64,000 bases of DNA from positions 27,649,339-27,713,338 of the forward strand of contig NC_053149.1 in NCBI RefSeq assembly GCF_016808335.1, in the 5' to 3' direction. The position numbers and the translations under genes are program-made. Of this stretch, positions 22,627 through 34,610 are shown piece after piece; position 1 is the first letter of the stretch; each line of letters starts with the position of its first letter. The DNA comes from Panicum virgatum. Its lineage: Eukaryota; Streptophyta; Magnoliopsida; Poales; Poaceae. Below the pieces are notes generated by a model. That model saw only the letters and a list, made by a program, of their open reading frames with translations, did not search any database and had not been told where the DNA came from.

Positions 22627-25600
22627 TGTAACACCCGGTTTATAAAAGGACATAAACCGAGCAATCATATACGTGCCAGGATCAAGTCACACGTATATAC
22701 AACAGAATGAACAGTATATCACAGCACATATCACGTAAAAAGATATAATAAAGCGAGTACGAATGTTATTTATTATATTAATGACAAGAATGTCTGATAC
22801 AGCGGAAGCAAAGTACAAAATACGATAAACTCTCCGAAGCTGAGCAGGGCGCCACAGGGACGTCGACTGGGAGACAAACGCCTAGAAGTCCTCGTAGTCC
22901 TCGTAGCGCTGAGCGAACTCCCTCGCATCGGCAGGAACTGAGCAGCAGTAGTGTATCCAAGAAGAAAAAGTAGAGAAGAGGCAAGAGTGAGTACACAACT
23001 TGTACTCAACAAGTATAACACAAACTATGAGGCTCTAAGGTTGGCTGACTCAACTGCATTAGCTTTTAAGTCTTGACAAAATTTTATTAAAGCTATTTAC
23101 TACAAGTTGATGAATTACCATAAACCCAGTTACATAGTAATTAGTCAAATTTAATCATGTTACTACTGAGAACCAAACCACAACCACCAAGGTAACCCCG
23201 AGAGGCACCTCCCTCGTCGGAAGGAGATAACCCCACTAATCAAAAGGAGGATCTGGGCCGCTCATAACCGTGAGCACGGCTAGTATACCAGTTTTACACT
23301 CTGCAGAGGTTGCACATCTTTACCCACAAGTCGTGAGCTACGCCAGTTGTTCATCACACTTCCTTAGGTGAGATGACTAGCGACTCACTACGAGGCCGTT
23401 ACAAAGGACACGTTGGTAAGGTGTAACCGCTAAGGAATCAGGCTCCGCAACGATGGTAACCACCTCGAGGGGTACGCACACCAAGCCTCGTAGCCTGGCC
23501 ACCATTGAAGCTCATCACCCCCATGCCCCGTCGGTAAGTTACTCCCGAACCAAAATGGCCTAATTAGTAAGCCAATACCGTCCCATTCCAGTCTTGTGGT
23601 AGCGCTGTTGTCCCAGGTTGTCGCTCTATGAACCGGTCCTTATGGAGAGTGGCCAACTAGGCAGTGAGCACCGTGCTGGCCCCCTAAACCATGTTTCTAA
23701 CAAAACCACTTTTAATGAGGAGTGAGCCACTCAAGCCACACAGAGGGCCACTCTCAGAATTAAGTTGCATATACCATTAATCAAATTAATTAAAAAAGAC
23801 CATTATGTGTTATAGCACGACACCTAGCACAACTAACCAAAATGCAACCCAAGGATATATATATAAAGGATATAAAGTGGCTAGGAAAATCCTTATAGGC
23901 ATACAGTATTAATATGCAGTATGAAATTATAATTAAAGGTGATAGGTTGTTCATGTTACACTTGCCTTCCTCGTACTGCTCTAGCTGCTGCTCAAACTGA
24001 TCGGAAGGTGGATGCTACTCCGGGTACTGGTACTGGGGCTCCTTCGGTAACTCAACGTCTACTCACGAACACATGGCCAAAACAAAGCACAACAATAAGC
24101 ATACATGCAAACAAATGCTAACAATAAGGAACAGTACATCAATACATAAAAACAACATGCTAAACTAGTCTAAAACTATTCTACGCGTTACAATGATCGT
24201 GTGGACATAAAGAACGCCGAAAACGGAGCTAAAACGCATAATCTAGGCTAAAAACAAGTTCTAGGGGCTTATCTGCGAGAAAAACTAGGTTCCAGGGAGT
24301 TTTCTGCAAAAACCGAGGACTAAAACGTAAATAAAGATTAAATTTGGGGTCTAACTCGTGAAAAGACTAGTGCTGGACTGCGGGTTCAATATTCGATAAA
24401 CTCAGGGGGTTCCTTGCAAGAAAACAGGACTGAACTGCAAATATTTCTATGTAAGGATGGACCGCGGGTTGAATCAGGGAAAGGGCAGGGGCTCTTCAGC
24501 AAAATCTACTAGCGCTGACCATTTTGTGGTCTGGTTGACCTCGGCCCTATCAGATCTCAGCCGTCGGATGCCGATCCGGTGGTTCAGGACGCGAGGCGAG
24601 GGCTGCGGTGGTGCAGGGTCGCCGGTGTGCGATGTCCGCGGCGGAGCGCCGCCGGACTTCACCGAAATGGTGTTCCCGGGACCGTTTCGGCTCATGTTCA
24701 GGTCGGGGAGCGAGTGTACGCGATGGCGAACTGAACCGGGTGCACTAGGGGACGTGTGGGGGCTCTGGCGTGGCACGCAGCAGCGCCGGGCGGCGTTGCG
24801 CGGCCGTGGGTTCGCCGGCGTGCGATTGCTCGCCGGTTAGAGAGGAAACAAGGGTAAAAAGGGGCATGGGAACTTGATTTACCTCTGTGCAACGCACAGG
24901 AGACGTGCAGAGGGGGAAAACGGCGATGCCGAGGTCCTGCGGTGGCGTCGCGGCGGCTCCAAGCTCGGTGAGGCGGCGAAGCGCGGGGAACGGCCTCCTA
25001 GGCGTGCTTTTGGTCGTCTGGGCTCCACGGGTGGGCTCGCGGAGACTCCAGGGATCGAGGCGAGACTCCTGCGGTGGTCGGTGGAGGCCGGGAGGTCGTG
25101 GCGTGACCCGTCCGCAGTGGCGCCCGGGAGTCTGAGTGGCGGAGCGAGCGGACGGTGGTGCTGGGGCGTAGGGGTGGCGGCTGTGTGGCGAGGATAGGTT
25201 TGAAGGGGGTGCGGGCGCTAATTAAAGCCGGCCCGAGCATCTTGGCGTGCATGACCGGCGCTGGCGTAGCGCGGAGATCACGGGCGCGATACGGCGGCGG
25301 AAGCGGATCCCAGCAACGGTTGTTGCGCGATCCCGGGGCTCGGGGGGAAATCTTCTGGAAGGAGGGCGTGCGCGGGAGGCTGGCCAAAGGGTCCTGCAGA
25401 GCTAGGGTGGTCCACGGGGCAGCGGGCAGCGGGTCGCGGCATGGAGCAGAGGCACGGCATCACGGCGAGGATCTTGGGAGGAGGAAGGGGAAAGTTCTGG
25501 CCAGTGGGGCCGAGAGGTCAGCGGGGTGAGGCGGGGGCGCGCGCTTGCGGGCTGAGCGCCGCGTGGGCCAAAGCGGGACTGGCGCTGAGCGCAGGGAGAA

Positions 25601-26027
25601 GCTGGGCCGTGGTGTGGTCCGTGCGGGGAGAAGACTGGGCCGGCGTGGGGAGAGATCGGGCCGCCAGGTTTGGGCTGAAAAAAAGGAAAAGAGGCGGGCC
25701 CGATTGATGGACTTCCTGGGCTGGCTGGGTAGAGGTGGGCTGCGGGTTGGGCTGAGGTTTGGGCCTTCCTTTTCTGTTTCTAGTTTTCTCTCTCCTTTTC
25801 TTTTCCAAACACTCTCAAAACTATTTGAATTCAAACCCTATGCACCCAACCAATTAAAAATATGTACCAGCATGAATGCACATACATTTTAACCCTATGA
25901 TAAATTTTAATTACTTGAGGATCAAAATTTGAGATTAAATGCCAGACTAACACAATAATCCTTATAAATTTAAATAAAGCCAATTAAATTTATTATAAAT
26001 TGCTGAAATTTAAATTAGGGTGTTACA
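22627..26027 (-). repeat. Y3 3' LTR
   Basis: The 3401-bp LTR is in reverse orientation, from TGTAACACCCGG (complement of the LTR end) to GGTGTTACA (complement of the start). It closely matches 34611-38008. Confidence 0.95.
22882..24058 (-). pseudogene. LTR-embedded two-exon ORF (Y3 3' LTR copy)
   Basis: Exon a is 24058-23966 (93 nt, one extra codon against Y1, Y2 and Y4) and exon b is 22937-22882. A TAG at 24017-24015 replaces CAG of the 5' LTR copy. The rest, including donor GCAAG and the ending EDYEDF, is kept. Confidence 0.43.
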
Positions 26028-26045
26028 GACCCTACCCCCTTAAAG
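26028..26045 (-). other. Y3 polypurine tract
   Basis: On the minus strand TAAGGGGGTAGGGTC directly precedes the 3' LTR, matching the purine tract of Y1. Confidence 0.85.
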
Positions 26046-26063
26046 AAATCTCGTCCCCGAGAT

Positions 26064-28837
26064 TTAGCTGGGCTGGCTAGCAAAGAGATCTGGATATGTC
26101 TTCTTTAGCTCATCTTCTCGCTCCCATGTAGCCTCAGCTTCACTGTGATGACTCCACTGAACTCTGCACATCTTAATGCGCTTGTTTTGAGTAACCCTTT
26201 CTGATGTCTCCAGAATCTTCACCGGATGTTCAGTATAAGTCAGATCTTCCTGCACATCTACTCCACCCAGTGGTGCCTGCTCCTCGGGTACTCGCAGACA
26301 CCTCTTTAGGTATACTCGCAGACACCTCTTCAGGTATATGGAAGACATCATGAACTCCTGAGAGGCTGGTGGGCAACTCCAGGTGATAAGCAACTTTGCC
26401 TTTCCTATCTAGCACCTTGAATGGACCAACATACCGAGGTGCTAGCTTCCCCTTGACATTGAATCTGCGGATTCCTCTCATCGGAGACACCTTCAGGTAT
26501 ACATGATCACCAACACTGAAAGTCAGGTCTCTCCGTTTGCCATCTGCATAGCTCTTTTGCCTGCTCTGTGCAATCCTCAGATTTTCTCGCACAGCCTGAA
26601 CCATCTGCTCTGCATCATCTATGATCTCAGGGCCAAAGAGCTGCTTCTCACCAATCTGATCCCAATAGAGAGGAGTCCTGCATTTTCTGCCATACAATGC
26701 CTCAAAGGGGGACTTCTTCAGACTGGCATGATAGCTGTTGTTATATGAGAACTCAGCATAAGACAGGCACTTATCCCAGCTAGTACCGTACTGAATGGCA
26801 CATGCTCTCAGCATATCCTCCAACACTTGGTTGGTTCTCTCTGTCTGCCCATCTGTCTGAGGGTGATAAGACGTACTGAAACGCAGCTTCGTATCCAATG
26901 AGTCATGGAGCTGCTCCCAGAATCGAGAAGTGAACTGAGACCCTCTGTCAGATATGATCTTCTTGGGCACACCATGCAAGCAGACAATCCGAGAGATGTA
27001 CAACTCTGCAAGTCTAGCACCGGAGTAAGTAGTGTTCACTGGAATGAAGTGAGCAACCTTCGTCAGACGATCCACTACTACCCAAATGGAGTTGTACCCT
27101 TTCTGAGTACGAGGCAATCCAACAATGAAGTCCATAGTGATTTCCTCCCATTTCCACTCTAGAATCTTCAAAGACTGTAACAGACCTGCTGGCCTCTGAT
27201 GCTCAGCCTTGACACGCTGACAGGTGTCACAAATAGCCACGTACTCTGCCACTGAACGCTTCATACCATACCACCAGAAACGTTCCTTCAGATCATAGTA
27301 CATCTTCATGCTGCCCGGATGAATAGAGTAAGCTGTATCATGGGACTCACTCAGAATCAACTTCCGGAGATCCTTCACATCTGGTACACAGATCCAGTTC
27401 TTGTACCACAAGGTACCCTGATCATCCTCCCTGAAATGAGGAGCCTTGCCCTTCTTGAGCAACTCACGGATCTCCTGCAGCTTCTCATTTCTTTCTGATG
27501 CTGCCTGATCTCTGCCTCTAGAGTCGGTACTGCCTCGAATGCTGCATTGGAAGTATGATGCAAGAAGCCCAGACTCAACTACTCGAACTCCTCGCATAAC
27601 TCTGGAGGCATCTGGAAAGCCACGGCCATGTTGACATAGCTTCTCCTGCTCAAAGCATCTGCTACAACATTGGCCTTACCCGGATGATAGTGAATCTCCA
27701 GGTCATAATCCTTGACCAACTCTAACCATCTTCTCTGCCGCATGTTCAGCTCATTCTGCGTGAAAATATACTTGAGGCTCTTGTGATCAGTGTAGATATC
27801 ACACTGCTGCCCATACAAGTAATGCCTCCAAATCTTCAGAGCAAGCATGACTACGGCTAACTCAAGATCATGAGTAGGATAATTCAGCTCATGCCAACGT
27901 AACTGCCATGAAGCATAAGCAATCACTCTGCCTTCCTGCATCAGAACACACCCAAGACCATCCTTCGAAGCATCACAATATACCGTGAACCTCTTGGTCT
28001 GGTCTGGCAGAGTCAGGACTGGCGCCGTAGTCAACCTTTTCTTCAGCTCATCAAAGGCCCTCTGACGCTCATCAGTCCAAACGAAAGCCACATTTTTCTC
28101 CAGCAAAGAAGTCAAAGGCTTCGCGATCTTGGAGAAATTCTCGATGAACCTCCGATAATATCCTGCTAAGCCCAAGAACGACCTGACTTCTTTTACTGTC
28201 TGCGGTGTCTCCCACTCTAGCACATCCTTCACCTTGCTCGGATCAACAGCAATGCCTCCCTGAGAGATAACATGACCGAGGAATGGAACCTCGTCAATCC
28301 AGAACTCGCACTTGCTGAACTTGGCATACAACTGATGCTCCCTCAGTCTCTGCAATACGAGTCTCAGATGCTCCTCATGCTCTTCTTCTGTCTTGGAAAA
28401 GATCAGAATATCATCAATGAAGATCACCACGAAGACATCCAGATAGTCCATGAAAACCATGATCATCAGATGCATGAAGAAAGCCGGGGCATTAGTCAAG
28501 CCGAAGGACATAACCGTGTACTCATATAGCCCGTACTTGCATGTGAATGCCGTCTTCGGAATATCCCCAGGACGGATCCTCAGCTGAAAATATCCCGAAC
28601 GAAGATCAATCTTCGAGAATATACGAGCACCTCGAAGCAGATCGAAGAGATCCTCAATACGGGGCAGTGGATGCTTGTTCTTGATAGTGACTGCATTCAG
28701 CTCCCGATAATCCACACACATCCTCTTCGAGCCATCCTTCTTATCTACCAGCAATAATGGAAAAGCCCAAGGAGAGAAGCTGCGACGGATATAGCCCTTG
28801 GCTAGCAACTCATCAATAGTTTTCTTGACTTCTTCAT
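26064..28837 (-). pseudogene. pol: Y3 pol: RT (most), RNase H, integrase, chromodomain
   Basis: Read on the minus strand from the Y4 border. RT has [20 protein letters not shown], the FIDD box ([14 protein letters not shown], about 28425-28385) and [12 protein letters not shown]. RNase H runs from [16 protein letters not shown] to [12 protein letters not shown] frameshift near 27590 leads to integrase, with zinc finger CDTCQRVKAEH, WEEITMDFIVGLP, IISDRGSQF and YHPQTDGQTERTNQ. A short loss near 26330 shifts the frame just before a 24-bp in-frame tandem duplication (26289-26336). The last ~60 residues form a chromodomain (VKILETSERVT, CRVQWSHHSEAEATWERE), which is thought to guide integration to heterochromatin. 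Confidence 0.92.
26289..26336 (-). repeat. 24-bp tandem duplication in Y3 integrase tail
   Basis: TACTCGCAGACACCTCTTYAGG occurs at 26289 and 26313. On the minus strand it doubles the KRCLRV segment without changing frame. Confidence 0.8.
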
Positions 28838-29463
28838 TGTAACACCCTAAGTCAAATTTCAGTATTTAATAATAAATTTAATTGGCTTTAATTAAATTTC
28901 TAAGGATTATTGTGTTAGTCTTGCATTTAATCTAATTTTTGTTCCTTAATTAATTAAAATTTTCCTTAGATTAAAACTTTGTTGCTGCATTCATGCTGGA
29001 GCATTTATTTTATTAGCTTGTGTGCATTGGGTGGTTGAATTCAAATTTTGTTTGAATTCAAATAGTTGAATTTGAAAAGGAATAGAAAAGGAAATAGGAA
29101 GTAGAAAAGGAAAACCCATAACAAAACCCAGCATCCCAGCCCAGTCCCAAAACCCGGCCCAGTTCCCCTTTTCTCTCTTCAGCCCATCAAACCGAATCGG
29201 CCCAGCCCGTTCCCTTCTTCTCCCTCATGCCGCGGCCCAGCTTGCTCCTCTCCCGCTTGGCCCAGCTCCGCACGGCCCACGCCGCGGCCTGCCTCCGCCC
29301 GCTCGCCTCGCGCCCGCAGAGCGCTCATTTCCCCCTTTCGCTGATAGGCCGGGCCCGCGCATCAGAGCCGCCCCCTTCCTCCCGCAGCGCCCGCCCGCGT
29401 TGAGTTCGCCGGGAATATCGCGGCAGTTTCCCTGGGCACGCACGCCTAGGTTCCCCGCCGCCC

Positions 29464-29470
29464 TATAAGT
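29464..29470 (+). promoter_or_regulatory. TATA box of the Y4 LTR
   Basis: TATAAGT sits in CCCTATAAGTAGC, followed by a CT-rich stretch that would be the transcript start. A splice-donor-like CACAG then GTGCGCGG lies about 250 bases downstream. It is the clearest TATA-like box among the Y LTRs. Confidence 0.5.
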
Positions 29471-30785
29471 AGCGCCCCGCGACCCCCCCCACATCCCATC
29501 TCCCCCAGCGCCGCCATCCCTAACCCTAGCCCGCCGCCACCACCCGCACCGCCGCGCTAAATCCTCTGCGCCGCCGCGGCCACGCCGCCGCGCCGCACCC
29601 CAGACCACCTTTAGCCGCGCCGCAGCTTCACCAAAGCCCCTTGACCCTCCTTGGGACCTCAGCTCCGAGGATTGCGCCACGCCGCGCCGGGAATTCGACC
29701 CGAAGCCATCCCCACAGGTGCGCGGTCCGCCGCCCGATTTCTCGCCGCCGGTGACTCCTGAGCCCCCCTTGACCCCGTGGCATCTCCGCAGCACCCCCAG
29801 GAGTCGAACCAAGGGGATCTGAGGGCCAGAGACGCCCAGCAGCGGCACCTCTCTCGAGCTCCGCCGTGCGCCGCCGACGGCCTACGACGACAACCCCCCC
29901 TGCTCGGCCTTCCGCGACCATCCTACACCTCGGTGAGCATCAGTTATATCCCCTGAACCTGTTACGCTAGTTGGATAGGCCTGTAGCCCGCGTTCGAGGT
30001 CAGAACACCGTCGCCGGCGAGACTCGCCATGGCCCAGCAACGCCCCGGCACCGCGCACGACGTCCCATGCCCTAATCCCCTTCTCTGATTGTCCAGGTGG
30101 TTTGCGCATGCCTTTCGCGTGCTCCACGGCCAAACTTCGATCCAAACGGAGCTCTGTAGCGCTCGTTTAGCGAGCTCCGGCGAGGCCCCGATGAGCTCCG
30201 CCGCGGGAGCCCTGTCCCCGGCGACCAGCGCCACCGCCCCGCGCGCCCATCTGCCCTGAGCCGCACGATCCCCATCGGAAGGCCCAAAATAGATCCAGCC
30301 CAGGTCAAACCAGCGAATACCGGTCAGCGCCTGGCTCTTTTGCTAAAGACCCCCCCCCGGGTTCTGAGTATTCAACCCGCCGTCCAGTCACGTTCAAAAA
30401 TATTTCCAGTTAGGTCCGGTTTTTAACGAATAGAACCCTGAACTTTTCCCTATTAGAACCCGCCGTCCATCCTTGGCAGTTTTACATGCTAGCCCTTAGA
30501 TCTAAGGTTTAATTACGTTTTAGTCCTCGGTTTTTGCAGAAAACCCCCTGGAACCTTAGTTTTCTTGCAGATTAGTCCCTGAAACTTGTTTTTAGCCTCG
30601 AATATGCGTTTTAGCTCCGTTTTAGGCGTTCTTTATGTCCACGCGATCGTTGTAACGCGTAGAACAGTTTAGGCTTAGTTTTTCTTGCTGTTTTTATGTA
30701 TTGATGTATTGTTTCTTAGTTTTTGTTAGTGTTTGCTTGTATGCTTATTGTTGTGTATTGTCTTTGGCCATGTGTTCGTGAGTAG

Positions 30786-31958
30786 ACGTCGATCCATCTG
30801 AGGAGCCCCAGTACCAATACCCGGAACAGCCGTCTTTTGATCACTTTGAGCAGCAGCAGGAGCAGTACGAGGAAGGCAAGTATAACATGAACAACCTATC
30901 ACTTTTAAATACAATTTCATATTGCATTTAATACTGTATGCCTATAAGGATTTCCTAGCCACTTTATATCCTTTATATATACCTTTGGGTTGCATTTTGG
31001 TTAGTTGTGCTAGGTGCCGCACTATAACACACTCTGGTCCTTTTTAATTAATTTGATTAATGGTATATGCAACATAATTCTGAGAGTGACCCTCTGTGTG
31101 GCTTGAGTGGTTCACGTCTCGTTAAAATTGGTTTTGTTAGAAACATGGTTTAGGGGGCCAGCACGGTGCTTACTGCTGGGTTGGCCACTCTCCATAAGGA
31201 CCGGTTCATAGAGCGACAACCTGGGACAACAGCGCTACCACAAGACTGGAATGGGACAGTCTTGGCTTACTAATTAGGTCATTTTGGTTCGGGAGTAACT
31301 TACCTGCGGGGCAAGAGGGGAGTCGAGCTTCAATGGTCCCTACGCTACGAGGCTGGTCTGTGTTGTCTTGTACCCCCTCGAGGTGGGCCCCATCGTTGCA
31401 TTGACTGAATCCTTAGCGGTTACACCTTACCAACGTGTCCTTTGTAACGGCCTCGTAGTGAGTTTGCTAGTCATCTCACCTAAGGAAGTGTGATGAACAA
31501 CTGGCGTAGCTCACGACTTGTGGGTAAAGATGTGCAACCTCTGCAGAGTGTAAAACTAGTATACTAGCCGTGCTCACGGTCATGAGCGGCCCAGATCCTC
31601 CTTTTGATTAGTGGGGTTATCTTCCTTTGGCGAGGTAGGTTTCCCCGGGTGGCTTGGTTTGGTATGGTTCTCAGTAGCTTCTTAATTTAATTCTGATTAA
31701 TTACTATGTAACTGGGTTAATGGTAATTCATCAACTCGTAGTAAATAGCTTTAATAAAATTTTGCCAACACTTAAAAGCTAAAGCAGTTGAGTCAGCCAA
31801 CCTAGAGCCTCATAGTTTGTGTTATACTTGTTGAGTACAAGTTGTGTACTCACTCTTGCCTCTTCTCTACTTTTTCCTCTTGGCTACGCTACTGCTGCTC
31901 AGTTCCTGCTGACACGAGGGAGTTCGCTCAGCGCTTCCAGGACTACGAGGACTTCTAG
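30786..31958 (+). CDS. LTR-embedded two-exon acidic Tyr/Gln-rich ORF (Y4 copy)
   Basis: Exon a is 30786-30875 and exon b is 31903-31958, with no internal stop. Differences from Y2 are mostly silent or conservative: CAG to CAA and GCC to GCT are silent, and one TAC to TTC changes Tyr to Phe. The donor AAG/GCAAGT and acceptor CTGCTCAG are intact. Confidence 0.5.
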
Positions 31959-32220
31959 GTGTTCGTCTCCCAGTCGTCGTCCCTATGGCGCCCTGCTCCG
32001 CTTCGGAGAGTTCTTTTATCGTATTTGTACTTCGCTTCCGCTGTATCAGACATTTAGTCATTAATGTAATAAATAACATTCGTATTCGCTTTATTATGTC
32101 TTTTTACGTGATATGTGCTATGATATACTGTTCATTCTGTTGTATATACGTGTGACTTGATCCTGGCATGTATATGATTGCTCGGTTTATGTTCTTTTAT
32201 AAACCGGGTGTTACATTCAT

Positions 32221-34062
32221 GCTCTATAGGTGCCATGCAGTAGGGCCGCTTTGCAATAGGAGCTGTGCCAGGCAAGAGATCAATACAAAACTTAATGGCG
32301 CGTTCAGGCGGCATACCTGGCAAATCATCCGGAAAGACATCCGGGAATTCAGACACAACGCGAATACCATCCATGGGTCTAGCCTCCATATGATGAAGAA
32401 ATCCCGAGGGCTCTGAAGCACTGACTGTCACTTCTTGGCCATCAGATGCTGTCAAGTGAACTGCCCGATGAGCACAATCAATTCTGACTCCCCACTTGGC
32501 AAGAGTATCCATTCCCAGAATCACATCGATACCCTTGGTGTCTAGCACCCTCAGATCAGCACTGAACGTTGCCCCCCTTATGGCTATACTGACTCGAGGG
32601 CTAACAATATGGGATCTCAACTCCCCTCCCGGTGAAGAGACTAGCAGATACTTCTTTAATGAGGTGGTAAAGAAACTATGCTGCTCAACATATGACTTGG
32701 TGATGAATGAATGAGTAGCACCCGTATCGAAAAGCACTGTAGTTGGATGGGAGTTGACCATGAATGTACCAATAACCACGTTAGGAGCCTCGGCCGCTGA
32801 CTCGGCCGTCACCTGGTTTACTCTGCCCTGAAGTGGCGCCCTGGGCTGAGCTGGGCGCCCCTGCTGTCCTGCCTGCGCCTTCCGGGGGCAAGCGTTGGCG
32901 TAGTGCCCCTGCTGGCCGCAGTGAAAGCACGTGCGGGGAGGTGCCTGCTGTCCGGCAGGAGGAGCTGCCTGCCGTGAAGCCTGAGGTGCTGGCGGGGCTG
33001 GTGGAGCACAAGCCGGAGGTGCCGGTAACCTCTGGCCCTGACCTACCTGCTGCTGCTGTCGAGGTGGGTACTGCTGCGGTGGCCTCTGCTGGTACTGCTG
33101 AGGAGGCCAGTACTGAGGCTGCTGGTACTGCTGGGGCGGCTGGAGGCGAGGACGGGTGTTGCTGCCGGAAGCAACGGGGACAATCTTCCTCTTCTTGTCC
33201 TCCATCTCCAGGTACTTGCGCTCAGTGTTGAGCGCGTTGTCAACCAGATGGTTGAAGTCGTCCAAGCGGAGGTTGAGCAGCGCGTACTGGAGGTAGTCCT
33301 CAAGACCCTCCATGAAGTGATCCTGCTTCTTGCGGTCATCTACAACATCGGCAGGAGCGTAGCGAACCAGCTGTAGAAAACGATCACGATACTCCGTGAC
33401 CGTCATAGTCCCCTGAAGTGAAAAAGACAGATATATATAGCGAAGGATTAATTCATGATTCAGAAAGATAGAACAAGGGGGTATTAGCTCAAAAGGAAAC
33501 GCTGAACGATTATATCTGAGATTACCTGCTTCAGCGCAAGGAACTCCTTTTGCTTCATCTTCATAACGCCCGCGGGGACGTTGTGGTTGCGGAACCGCTC
33601 CCGGAACTGGAGCCAGGTAAGAGCCTCGCGGTCCTGAACTGGGTGGGACTCCCACCAGTCCAAAGCTGCCCCTCGTAGCTGTCCTGCTGCGTACAAAACT
33701 CGCTCCCGATCATCGCACTGGGCGATGTCCAACTGGCGCTCCACTGCACGGAGCCAGTCGTCAGCCTGAAGGGGGTCGGACGTGTGAGAGAACATTGGTG
33801 GGTGACCCCTCAGGAACTCAGCACGCCTGTCGCGGGTCTACGGAGGTGGAGGAGGTGGCGGCTGAGCGTGGATCTGCTGCAGTGCCTGAACAGTGTTGTT
33901 CAGGGTGGCCATGATCTGCATCTGGAGCTGAAAGAACTGCTCCGGAGTCAAGGGTGGAGGCATCGGCATTCCGGTACCCTGGTTGTTCTGACCCTGCTGC
34001 TGGCTAGAACCGGAACCGGTGCTCCTGGTGTTCACTATCTGATTTTGGACAAAAGATTTCAC
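32221..34062 (-). pseudogene. gag-pol: Y3 gag, protease and RT start
   Basis: The minus-strand frame from 34062 passes the place where the family's start would be (VNTRSTGSG; the codon at 34038-34036 is ATA, not ATG). It runs through a Gln/Met-rich segment and poly-Pro, then a TAG at 33840-33838. The capsid core follows (LQADDWLRAVERQ, LDWWESH), an intron-like gap (33525-33413), then RDRFLQLVRYAP, a Gln/Pro-rich linker, CCHC knuckle CFHCGQQGHYANAC and protease DTGATHSFI. It ends in the RT entry ([12 protein letters not shown]) at the Y4 border. Confidence 0.9.
33413..33525 (-). other. Predicted 113-nt GT-AG intron in Y3 gag
   Basis: On the minus strand GAAGCAG is followed by GTAATCTC; the segment ends TTTTTCACTTCAG before GGGACT. 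The segment is AT-rich with a U-rich tract near the acceptor. The gag frame before it (through 33526) and after it (from 33412) are different frames, and removing exactly this segment joins them in phase 0 at a place where related gags read LKQGTMTV. Unspliced reading hits a stop. Confidence 0.75.
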
Positions 34063-34595
34063 GAGTAAGGATATTGCAGGAATAAATTTAGATGGACATG
34101 ATAACTCTTTGCGGAAAAAGACTCAGCCTGATAAAGTAGACATGATAGAGTGGACTGTTTTACCCCCCAACGATCTAACTCGTTTTATTAATTAGTTAAC
34201 TTTAACATCAGAGTGATTTTCTTTAAACAAAATTTAACTACTAAACTATGCAATCATTCAAAAATCCAAATCAAACATGTAGCATCATACCAAGCATACA
34301 AATTTCACAACTTAGCCGAGTTTAACATCCGACTCGACTAACACAACGCGTCGCAGAACGTACTACCGTATTATTATAAAGGGTCACCTAGCTGATACTC
34401 ATGGTGGTCAGATGACTGATTCAGGCCAAAATCTACGAAAACTATTCTTTAGAGAGAGAAATCAAGGCAAGACGAGTAAAAGTCATAGAATTCAAGGGGT
34501 ATAATAGTAAAATAGTTTCAGCAAGCAAGGATTGGAGAGAAGAAGTCTTAAAACTCGACCAGTTCTATCTAGGCTTTCGTCCTACAGTCGATACA

Positions 34596-34607
34596 GCTCT
34601 GATACCA
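34596..34607 (-). other. Y3 primer-binding site (tRNA-Met type)
   Basis: The minus strand reads TGGTATCAGAGC 3 bases after the 5' LTR end. Confidence 0.9.
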
Positions 34608-34610
34608 CTC

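Larger units (their letters stand above)
28838..32215 (+). mobile_element. Y4: solo LTR of family Y inside Y3 RT
   Basis: It starts TGTAACACCCTAAGTC and ends AACCGGGTGTTACA, flanked by TTCAT at 28833-28837 and 32216-32220. It is a 3378-bp solo LTR on the strand opposite to Y3. The RT reading frame of Y3 is continuous across it once the LTR and one TTCAT are ignored. Confidence 0.95.

Noticed and set aside
24874..25707. Plus-strand ORFs over the Y3 LTRs (also 36856-37511)
   Set aside because: They are antisense to the LTR leader and GC-driven, with no recognisable motif.
32833..33231. Plus-strand Pro/Ala/Glu ORF
   Set aside because: It is antisense to the Gln/Pro-rich linker of Y3 gag.
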